Of a stretch of DNA of 8,056 nt, positions 1-5,764 are shown one piece after another. Position numbers and translations under genes: made by a program. The notes under the pieces are model-generated. The model ran no database searches, was not told the origin of the DNA, and saw nothing but the letters and a program-made list of their open reading frames with translations. How positions within the stretch are numbered: the stretch's first letter is position 1; the number at the start of each line of letters is the position of its first letter. The DNA is from JBOGGN01 sp050744165 (GTDB lineage: Bacteria > Actinomycetota > Acidimicrobiia > Acidimicrobiales > Palsa-688). Location: the NCBI GenBank assembly GCA_050744165.1, contig JBOGGN010000381.1, positions 1 to 8,056 of the forward strand. Reading direction: 5' to 3'.

Positions 1-112
1 GCCAAGTTCACCGAACGCCGCCAAGTTCACCGAACGCCGCCAAGTTCACCGAACGCCGCCAAGTTCACCGAACGCCGCCAAGTTCACCGAACGCCGCCAA
101 GTTCACCGAACG
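1..112. repeat. 19-bp tandem repeat array, six copies, left edge open
   Basis: The unit GCCAAGTTCACCGAACGCC repeats head to tail with starts at 1, 20, 39, 58, 77 and 96. The first five copies are identical and the sixth loses identity after base 112. Each unit holds the small inverted repeat GTTC-ACC-GAAC (6-16, 25-35, 44-54, 63-73, 82-92, 101-111), so adjacent GTTC and GAAC arms could pair within or between units. The array begins at the first base, so its full length is unknown. It lies just 3' of the Ddn-type gene, whose stop is at 126-128. The GTTCACC core resembles the half-site of actinobacterial PhoP boxes, but the 19-base spacing differs from the usual 11. A role as a regulator site, a transcription-end structure or a neutral VNTR cannot be decided here. 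Confidence 0.97.
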
Positions 113-125
113 GGGGCGCTCGCCG

Positions 126-572
126 TCAGTGCCGCGGGGTCGCCACCAGGACTGGGATCGTGCGATCCGTTTTTGTCTGGTACTCGGCGTAGGGCGGGTA
201 GGCGGCAACCGCTCGGTCCCACCAGGCCACCCGCTCATCCCCGCTGACCTCTCGGACGTCGACGTCGACAGGCTCGGGACCGTCTTGGATCATGATCGAA
301 TGGGGGTCAGCGGTCAGGTTGTGGTACCAGACCGGATGCTCGGGAGCGCCGCCCTTGGAGGCGACCAGGGCGTACTCGCCGCCGTGTTCGACTCGCATAA
401 GGGCGAACTTGCGGATCTTGCCAGACTTGTTGCCGCGAGCGGTCACGATGACGACCGGGAGCCCGGTGTCGCGGAGGGTGTTGGCCTCTTTTCCGCCGGA
501 AGCTTCGTAGGCCGCCACCTGATCGCGTACCCATTGCGCCGGACTCGGTTCGTACTCACCTTCAAGGGGCAT
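126..572 (-). CDS. Ddn-type nitroreductase family deazaflavin (F420)-dependent oxidoreductase
   Basis: A 148-residue protein of the deazaflavin-dependent nitroreductase family (DUF385/PF04075, split beta-barrel fold; relatives include mycobacterial Ddn, Rv3547). Such enzymes use reduced cofactor F420 to reduce quinone-like or nitro substrates, and the substrate here cannot be told. Recognisable family features are the N-terminus MPLEGEYEPSP, the phosphate-contacting stretch GNKSGKIRK (about 47-55), the block GGAPEHPVWYHNLTADP (74-90), and WWDRAVAAYPPYAEYQTKTDR near the C-terminus. The ATG at 572 is chosen because the family normally begins at this MPLEGEY, and AGGA lies nine bases upstream. 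A longer in-frame reading from 638 would overlap the upstream PPOX gene by 11 bases and add 22 residues not typical of the family. The start is 55 bases from the stop of the PPOX-type gene, so the two are probably co-transcribed. It is the last gene before the 19-bp repeat array. Confidence 0.93.
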   Translation of the reverse strand: MPLEGEYEPSPAQWVRDQVAAYEASGGKEANTLRDTGLPVVIVTARGNKSGKIRKFALMRVEHGGEYALVASKGGAPEHPVWYHNLTADPHSIMIQDGPEPVDVDVREVSGDERVAWWDRAVAAYPPYAEYQTKTDRTIPVLVATPRH

Positions 573-581
573 CACTGCTGA

Positions 582-590
582 TCCTACCTC
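582..590 (-). promoter_or_regulatory. Ribosome binding site of the Ddn-type gene
   Basis: On the minus strand the bases before the ATG at 572 read GAGGTAGGATCAGCAGTG. AGGA at 585-582 sits nine bases before the start, and GAGG at 590-587 sits further off. This is the clearest Shine-Dalgarno sequence in the window and decides the shorter start for this gene. Confidence 0.6.
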
Positions 591-627
591 GGGGTCTCCG
601 GTCGCGATCCGGACGGGCTCGGGGCGC

Positions 628-1047
628 TCACGGCCCACCCGCGGCCCACCCCGAGATCTGGACGGGGATGACCTCGACGATGGCGACCACGGTCGAGGGG
701 TCCTCGTAGCACGCGAACCTGGCCGCCAGAAGCTGTCGCCCCTCCGGCCAGGCCCAGCGGACCCGGGCCCGGCCGTGCACCCGGACCCACCACAGCCGGG
801 CCCAGTCGTCGTCGTAGTGGTCGACCAGCAACACGCACCGGTCGTCAGCTTCTAGGTTGGCGAGACGCTGAAGGCGCGTTGTCCGCTTGGGCTTCACGGT
901 GTCGACTGGCACCAGGACCGACCGGTCCGGTGTTAGCGCCAACACCACCGGAACCGCGTCTACCCCGCGTGAAGGGTGGCGGGTCGCCAGGTACCCGTGC
1001 CGGGCGCCGGCCAGTCGGACCCAGCACTCTTCGACCGCCAGCCTCAC
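628..1047 (-). CDS. PPOX-class putative F420-dependent oxidoreductase, Rv0121 type
   Basis: A 139-residue protein with the pyridoxamine 5'-phosphate oxidase-like split barrel (PF01243 superfamily). It matches the Rv0121-type subgroup (TIGR03668), annotated as probable F420-dependent enzymes of about 140 residues with unknown substrate. Family features are an N-terminal helix followed by HGYLATRHPSRGVDAVPVV (17-35), the basic stretch VKPKRTTRLQRLANLEAD (51-68), and the subgroup signature LVDHYDDDWARLWWVRVHG (74-92). The start is GTG at 1047. An upstream GTG at 1055 is out of frame and hits a stop within four codons. GAGG at 1064-1061 is 13 bases upstream, a long spacing, and it is supplied by the last copy of a 37-bp direct repeat. 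The protein is expected in the cytoplasm; no signal peptide or membrane segment is seen. It lies between a membrane-protein gene and a second F420-type gene. Family assignment is firm; cofactor use is inferred from the family. Confidence 0.92.
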   Translation of the reverse strand: MRLAVEECWVRLAGARHGYLATRHPSRGVDAVPVVLALTPDRSVLVPVDTVKPKRTTRLQRLANLEADDRCVLLVDHYDDDWARLWWVRVHGRARVRWAWPEGRQLLAARFACYEDPSTVVAIVEVIPVQISGWAAGGP

Positions 1048-1060
1048 GGCGTCACGCTCG

Positions 1061-1153
1061 CCTCAACTTGACTCGCCGCGCCCCACGGTACCAGGCGCCT
1101 CAAGTCGACTCGCCGCGCCCGACGGTACCGGTTGCCTCAAGTCGACTCGCCGC
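1061..1153. repeat. 37-bp direct repeat, two full copies plus a partial third
   Basis: Copies begin at 1061, 1098 and 1135. Each starts CCTCAAGTCGACTCGCCGC (the 1061 copy has AACTTGACT in place of AAGTCGACT). The first two continue with a block containing GGTACC before the next copy. The third matches exactly for 19 bases (to 1153) and more loosely to about 1166. On the minus strand the third copy holds the last codons and the TGA stop (1139-1137) of the lipase maturation factor gene. The other two therefore look like duplications of that gene's end, filling the 89-base gap before the PPOX-type gene. The last copy also provides the GAGG that may serve as the downstream gene's ribosome binding site. 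Confidence 0.9.
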
Positions 1154-2711
1154 CCCCACCGGGCCCGCCGCCACTACCGGGCCCACCCGAGCCGGTCCCT
1201 CGGACCCGCAAAATCTCGGAGAGTTCGCTGCGCACCCACCACGCCCCCGTGGCCCGCCGCTCAGCCGGGGTGGTGAACCGGTAGTGGTACAGCCGGGCCC
1301 GAATCCACACCGGCGGGCTATCGGGGAAGGGATTCGGTCCGAGGAGCCGGAGTGTGGCCCGGTCGCCCGCCAGCAGCTTGCCCACCAACGTGCGCAACCA
1401 CGGAAGGTCGGCGCCTCCCGACAACGGCACGAACCACATCAGCCAATCCAGGCGCAGGTGGTATGGCGCCACCTGCCGGGACCGCCGCCCGGGGTCGCCC
1501 GGCTTGGCCTTGAAGGGATACTCCCGCCACATGGTGGCCTCGCCGGGCGACGGCTCGTCGGTGCCCTCAAGCACCACCTCGTGGCGCTGCCGGGTGATGC
1601 GCCCGAAGGCGCCGTAGGTGTTGACGAGGTGGAAAGGGTCGAAGCTGGAGTTCATCAACTGGCGCCGCGACGCCATGTTGCGCACCGGGTAGTAGCTGAG
1701 CACCACCACCAGGAGTCCCAATGCCAGCACCAGCCCCTGCCACCATCCGGGGCCGGCGGACAAGTGGGCGGGTGCCGCCACCGGGACGACCAGGCGCAGA
1801 TAGCGATCGCTGAAGCTGCTGGCCGCCAAGACGACGGTGAGCACGTTGAGCCAAGAGAAGTTTCCCGAGAGCAGGAGCCACCCCTGGGTCACCACGATGA
1901 GCACGCCCCCGACAGTGGCCACGGGCTGGGGCGCGATCAGCAGCATTGGGGCTACCAACTGGGCCACATGGTTGCCCGCAACCTCGATCCGGTGGATCCG
2001 GGATGGCAGGTGGTGGAAGTACCAGCTCAACGGGTTGGGCAGGGGCTGGGTCTCGTAGTGGTAGAAGAGGCAGGTCAGGTCCCGCCAGCACCGGTCGCCG
2101 CGCAGCTTTATCAGGCCGGCGCCGAACTCAAGGCGGAACAGAAGCCACCGCAGCGCCACGATGGTCACCACCGGAGGGGCGATCGTCCGGGGACCGAGGA
2201 AGACGGCGAGGAAGCCGGCCTCGAGCAGCAGGGTTTCCCACCCGAAGCTGTAGAAGCGCTGGCCGATGTTGACGATCGACAGGTAGAGCGCCCACAGCGC
2301 CAGCCAGGCCAGCATCGAGCACCAGGCCGGCCCCCGCTCCGCCACGCCGGCGAGGCACAGCACTGCCACCCCGGCCCCACCGAACGCGACCGCCGAGAGC
2401 AGCCGGTCGGAGTAGCGGATCTGGAACAGGCTGGGTGACTGCCAGAACCGCCGCCGGGCCAGGAAATCGCCCGCCGGCAGCAGCCCATGCTCGCCCAGCA
2501 GGGGCCGGAACTGGTTGGCGGCAGCCAGGAACGCCACCAGGTATACCGCCGCCAGGCCACGCTGCACCACCAGGCGAGCCAGCCAGTATCCCGGCGCTGG
2601 CAGCCAGGTCACGGCCGACGTCACGGCCGACGCCACCGCAACCGGCGCCACTCCGAGCGACGCCACTCCAACCGGCGCCACTCCAGGCGACGCCACCGCA
2701 AGCGACGCCAC
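1137..2711 (-). CDS. Lipase maturation factor family membrane protein
   Basis: A protein of up to 524 residues related to vertebrate lipase maturation factor LMF1/LMF2 (PF06762), which folds secreted lipases in the ER. The role of bacterial members is unknown. Conserved blocks are PGYWLARLVVQRGLAAVYLVAF (40-61), YSFGWETLLLEAGFLAVFLGP (154-174), GDRCWRDLTCLFYHYETQP (205-223), NTYGAFGRITRQRHEVVLEGT (364-384), WREYPFKAKPGD (395-406), PYHLRLDWLMWF (416-427) and NPFPDSPP (460-467). Hydrophobic stretches near 44-64, 104-122, 128-150, 160-193, 246-300 and 324-341 indicate a multi-pass inner-membrane protein with a large soluble C-terminal domain. The tail from about 506 is Gly-rich and ends in the 37-bp repeat. 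The start is uncertain: GTG at 2711 opens a tract of 15-bp repeats encoding Val-Ala-rich units, while homologous sequence begins near residue 36, so GTG at 2612 (491 residues) is an alternative. Neither has a good Shine-Dalgarno sequence. The zinc-ribbon gene ends 31 bases upstream of 2711. No lipase gene is in the window. Confidence 0.92.
   Translation of the reverse strand: MASLAVASPGVAPVGVASLGVAPVAVASAVTSAVTWLPAPGYWLARLVVQRGLAAVYLVAFLAAANQFRPLLGEHGLLPAGDFLARRRFWQSPSLFQIRYSDRLLSAVAFGGAGVAVLCLAGVAERGPAWCSMLAWLALWALYLSIVNIGQRFYSFGWETLLLEAGFLAVFLGPRTIAPPVVTIVALRWLLFRLEFGAGLIKLRGDRCWRDLTCLFYHYETQPLPNPLSWYFHHLPSRIHRIEVAGNHVAQLVAPMLLIAPQPVATVGGVLIVVTQGWLLLSGNFSWLNVLTVVLAASSFSDRYLRLVVPVAAPAHLSAGPGWWQGLVLALGLLVVVLSYYPVRNMASRRQLMNSSFDPFHLVNTYGAFGRITRQRHEVVLEGTDEPSPGEATMWREYPFKAKPGDPGRRSRQVAPYHLRLDWLMWFVPLSGGADLPWLRTLVGKLLAGDRATLRLLGPNPFPDSPPVWIRARLYHYRFTTPAERRATGAWWVRSELSEILRVRGTGSGGPGSGGGPGGGGEST
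2613..2711. repeat. 15-bp minisatellite at the 5' end of the lipase maturation factor gene
   Basis: Read on the minus strand from 2711 there are five consecutive 15-base units of the form GTGGCG(TCG or CCG)NNNGNN, such as GTGGCGTCGCCTGGA and GTGGCGCCGGTTGGA. Two 12-base units follow, GTGGCGTCGGCC and GTGACGTCGGCC. The repeat stays in frame and would encode repeated Val-Ala-(Ser/Pro)-X-(Gly/Ala). Every unit begins with GTG, so each offers an in-frame start codon, and copy changes would leave the reading frame intact. Confidence 0.85.
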
Positions 2712-2742
2712 TCCAGGGCAGGCAGGCCCAGAGGACCCCGCC

Positions 2743-3474
2743 CTAGGCCCGAGGCGCCACCAGGATGCGGCCGCACTGCTCGCAGTACTCGACGTTGCCC
2801 CCGGGACCGTGGCGCAGCGCGTCCAGCGCCGTGGCCGGCAGGGTCAGGTGGCAGCCGTCGCATCGCGATCCGACAAGGCGGGCAACGCCGATACCGCCGA
2901 GATGCTGGCGCAGGCGCTCATAGGTTGTCGCCAGCTCGCTGGGAACACGCGCCGCCTCCCCCGCCCGGGCCTCCCTGTGCGCCGCCACCTCCTCGTCGAT
3001 CTCGGCCTGGCGCGCCGCCAGCCTTGCCTCCGCGTCGGCCCGAGCCAAGAGGAGCGAGGCTTTTTCCCCCTCCAAGCCGCTCACCCGGGCGTCAAGCGGT
3101 TCGCACTCCTCCAGGGCATCGAGAGCCTGGGACTCGAACTCCGACGCCCGGGCTCCTAGGGTCTCGACCTCGGCGGCCATGGCCTGCAAATCCCGGGTCG
3201 CGGAGACGGTGCCGCCGTACAGGCGCTTGTTGATGGCCGCGGCCCGACTCTCGGTCGCCGCCAGGCTGCGCTCCAGCTCCTCCTGACGGCTGGCCACCAC
3301 GTCGCGGGCCGCCCGCGCCGTTCCGAGGCGCCGATCCAACTCCGCTAGCTGCCCGTCGATCGTGGACAGCTCGGCCAACTCCGGCAGGGTGGCCCGCCGG
3401 TGCCGACAACGATCAAGATCGGTGTCGCGGGCCTGGAGCACCAGTAGCGCCTCGAGGTCGGCGACGGTGGTCAA
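2743..3474 (-). CDS. C4-type zinc-ribbon protein with long coiled coil
   Basis: A 243-residue protein of the family combining an N-terminal helical coiled coil with a C-terminal zinc ribbon (PF02591, formerly DUF164). The body is rich in Ala, Glu, Arg and Leu in heptad-like order. It carries the family block KRLYGGTVSATRDLQAM (about 83-99). The C-terminus has two Cys pairs, CDGC (205-208) and CEQC (231-234), followed by GRIL, which should bind one zinc ion. Members are suspected nucleic-acid-binding or chaperone-like proteins, and the precise function is unknown. The chosen start is TTG at 3474, whose last two bases with the next A form the TGA stop of the upstream PBP gene, a layout expected for translational coupling. 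The family's conserved ADLEALL segment begins a few codons later. A GTG at 3525 would extend the protein by 17 residues and overlap the PBP gene by 55 bases. Neither start has a convincing Shine-Dalgarno sequence. Confidence 0.9.
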   Translation of the reverse strand: MTTVADLEALLVLQARDTDLDRCRHRRATLPELAELSTIDGQLAELDRRLGTARAARDVVASRQEELERSLAATESRAAAINKRLYGGTVSATRDLQAMAAEVETLGARASEFESQALDALEECEPLDARVSGLEGEKASLLLARADAEARLAARQAEIDEEVAAHREARAGEAARVPSELATTYERLRQHLGGIGVARLVGSRCDGCHLTLPATALDALRHGPGGNVEYCEQCGRILVAPRA

Positions 3475-5696
3475 TAGCAGATCGGAGGGAAGGTGCGCCC
3501 GGGAACGCTCCGTATGGTGACACACGTGGTCGACGTGTTGTCGGGGGGCGGCGGCCGGGTATCGGGCACGCTGAACGGCGGGACGGTCGGGACAGAGATG
3601 TCCGGGATGGTGACGTGCGGGACGGTGATGTCCGGGATGGTGATCGTCGGCGTCACGCCGTTCGGCGTCGACGTCGGCGTCACTCCGTTCGGCGTCGACG
3701 TCGGCGATGACGGGTTGCCGGTCGCGGAGGTGCTCGGGCCGGGGCTCTCAAGGAGATTCGAGACCGGCGGGATCAGCGCGGGGTTGGGCAGCGGAAACTG
3801 GATGTTGGGCTGGCCCGCCAGAGCGGCCTCGGTGTAGTCCCGCCACACCGCGGTGGGGGTGTCGGCGCCAAACTCGGTCGTCAGCGTATTGGGCGGCTGC
3901 ATCGTCAGCCGGCCACTGATGTCGCCCATCCACACGGAAGTGGCCAGCTGACTGGTGAGGCCGTTGAACCACGCGTCGGTGTTGCCCTCGGTGGTGCCCG
4001 TCTTGCCCACCACCTCGTGGTCGGGCAGGTTGGCGGCGGTTCCGGTGCCGTACTGGACGACGGCCTGCAGAGTCTGGGTGGCCTCCCGGGCGATCTGCGA
4101 ACTGAGCACCCGCTTGCCCGCCGTGCTCTCTGTGTAGATGGTGTGCCCGGTCGAGTCGACGATGCGATTGATGAAACTCGGCTGGTGGTAGACGCCGTCG
4201 TCAGCGACGGTGGCATAGGCGTCGGCCATTTCCAGCACCGAGGTCTCCTCAGCGCCGATCACCAGGGTCGGGTTGAGGGGGAAGTTCTCCGACAGTCCCA
4301 GGCGGTGGGCCATGTCGACCACCTTCTGCAGCCCGATCTGGGGCTGGGCGGCCAGGTTGATGTAGGCGCAGTTGACCGAGTCGGCGGTCGCCTGGGTGAT
4401 GGTGATGTCGCCGAACTGCTCCATGTCGTTGTTGGAGATGGGGGTCTTCGACAGTGAGGTGTTGTTGCCGAAGGCGGGGTCACAGGGCATCTGCCCGCTC
4501 ACCGTGTCTTGGGGGCCGTCGCCGGCCTCGTAGGCGGCCAGCATGGTGAACAGCTTGAACCCCGACCCCGGCTGGCGGCCCGGGTTCTTGGAGGTCGCCA
4601 GGTCGTACTGCAGCTTGTCGAACCCGGGACCACCGACGATGGCCCGGACATCACCGTTGGTCGGGTCGATCGACGCCAGGGCCAGGCCGAACCCGTGGTT
4701 GGCGTCGTACGCGGGAAAGTCCTGAGCCACCGCGTTGTCGGCGGCGGCTTCCATCTTCGGGTCGAGGTTGGTGTAGATCTTGAGCCCGCCCTCGAACAGC
4801 GCTTTGTAGCGTTCGCCATAGGTGTTGCCGAGCGTCGTGGAGTCGTCCAGCAGGATCTGCTTGACCTGCTCGACGTAGTAGTCCTCGGTGGTGTTGGCGG
4901 CGCCCTGGCTGATCGTGAGATGGGTGGGCATGGGTTGGGCCGACAGGGTGGTCGCCTGGCTCTGGCTCAGGTGGCCTTGGTCGACCATGCGTTCCAGCAC
5001 GAAATTGCGCCGGGCTCGGGAGTCGTTGGGGTTCGCAATGGGGTCGTAGCCGGTGGGGTCGCGGATCATCCCCGCCAACAGCGCCGCCTGGACCGTCGTG
5101 ACCTGGCTCACCGGCTCGTTGAAGTATGTTTCCGCCGCCGCCTGGACGCCGTAGGCGCTATTGCCGAAGTACACGTCGTTCAGGTACACCTCGAGGATCT
5201 GGTTCTTGCTGTAGCGCTGCTCAAGGCGGCTCGCGATGACGGCGTCTTTGATCTTGCGGTCGAGAGTCTTCTCTGGCGTGTTGAGCACCGTCTTCACCAG
5301 TTCCTGGGTGATGGTCGAGGCGCCCTGGACCGTGGCCCCGCTCTTGACGTCCGACGCCAAGGCCCGCACCGTGGCCCGCACGTCGATCGCGCCTCCGGTG
5401 AAAAACCGGGCGTCCTCGGTGTCCACCACCGCGTTGATCAGCGCGGCAGGCACCTGGGCGAGAACGACCGGGGTGCGGTTGATGGCGGCGCTGAGCACCG
5501 CCAGCACCGACCCGTCGTCGGCGTAGACGGTGGAGACCTGAGCCTGCTGCGTGAAGATGTCGAGGAGCGGGTTGGGGATGGCGTTGGCCCCACTGTTGAC
5601 GAGGGCGCTGACAGGCCACGCCAGGCCGGCCACCCCGAGGGCCAGGCATACCCCGCCAACCAAGGCGATGGCCATCAGGCGCAGCAGCTTGGACAC
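3471..5696 (-). CDS. Class A penicillin-binding protein (transglycosylase/transpeptidase)
   Basis: A bifunctional peptidoglycan synthase of 741 residues. Order: a short cytoplasmic start, one membrane helix (about 5-28), a GT51 glycosyltransferase domain (about 60-240), a transpeptidase domain (about 330-630) and a Pro/Thr/Ser-rich external tail (from about 650). GT51 marks are TED-ARFF (93-99, putative catalytic Glu94), GASTITQELVK (125-135) and YSKNQILEVYLNDVYFG (162-178). Transpeptidase marks are the nucleophile motif SGFK (378-381), SVN (440-442) and KTG (565-567). Two GT51 motifs deviate: EDxxFxxHxG reads ED-ARFFTGGA, and RKxxE reads RKIKD. The tail carries a twice-repeated 9-residue unit (TSTPNGVTP), TIPDI repeats and two late Cys. 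The GTG at 5696 leaves the membrane helix at the N-terminus. A GTG at 5843 would overlap the Ppx gene by 79 bases, and ATG at 5675 is a shorter option. No Shine-Dalgarno is clear. Confidence 0.94.
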   Translation of the reverse strand: MSKLLRLMAIALVGGVCLALGVAGLAWPVSALVNSGANAIPNPLLDIFTQQAQVSTVYADDGSVLAVLSAAINRTPVVLAQVPAALINAVVDTEDARFFTGGAIDVRATVRALASDVKSGATVQGASTITQELVKTVLNTPEKTLDRKIKDAVIASRLEQRYSKNQILEVYLNDVYFGNSAYGVQAAAETYFNEPVSQVTTVQAALLAGMIRDPTGYDPIANPNDSRARRNFVLERMVDQGHLSQSQATTLSAQPMPTHLTISQGAANTTEDYYVEQVKQILLDDSTTLGNTYGERYKALFEGGLKIYTNLDPKMEAAADNAVAQDFPAYDANHGFGLALASIDPTNGDVRAIVGGPGFDKLQYDLATSKNPGRQPGSGFKLFTMLAAYEAGDGPQDTVSGQMPCDPAFGNNTSLSKTPISNNDMEQFGDITITQATADSVNCAYINLAAQPQIGLQKVVDMAHRLGLSENFPLNPTLVIGAEETSVLEMADAYATVADDGVYHQPSFINRIVDSTGHTIYTESTAGKRVLSSQIAREATQTLQAVVQYGTGTAANLPDHEVVGKTGTTEGNTDAWFNGLTSQLATSVWMGDISGRLTMQPPNTLTTEFGADTPTAVWRDYTEAALAGQPNIQFPLPNPALIPPVSNLLESPGPSTSATGNPSSPTSTPNGVTPTSTPNGVTPTITIPDITVPHVTIPDISVPTVPPFSVPDTRPPPPDNTSTTCVTIRSVPGRTFPPICY
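3599..3643. repeat. 30-bp spaced repeat in the PBP tail (TIPDI units)
   Basis: TGTCCGGGATGGTGA occurs at 3599-3613 and again at 3629-3643, a 30-base period on the plus strand. On the coding strand this encodes two IPDI units separated by a related Val-Pro-rich segment. It lies in the low-complexity tail of the penicillin-binding protein. Confidence 0.75.
3649..3702. repeat. 27-bp tandem duplication in the PBP tail
   Basis: Two adjacent 27-base units (3649-3675 and 3676-3702) differ at a single base (CACGCCG versus CACTCCG). On the minus strand each encodes the 9-residue unit TSTPNGVTP, so the duplication keeps the frame. The near identity suggests a recent event. Confidence 0.92.
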
Positions 5697-5764
5697 CAGG
5701 GCCGAGGGTACTGCCAGGGTCCGGCCTCCGGGCGCCGCCCCGCCACCAACCGAAGCGCTCAGCG

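Noticed and set aside
1..112. The 19-bp array as a CRISPR
   Set aside because: Units are directly adjacent with no unique spacers, and no cas gene is in the window.
879..2438. A 519-codon open frame on the plus strand
   Set aside because: It lies opposite the lipase maturation factor and PPOX-type genes. Its product is Pro/Gln/His/Arg-rich without domains, as expected for an antisense shadow in GC-rich DNA.
5697..5764. AGCGCT-G-AGCGCT just after the Ppx stop as a terminator
   Set aside because: The possible stem is only about five pairs with a tiny loop and no following T run.
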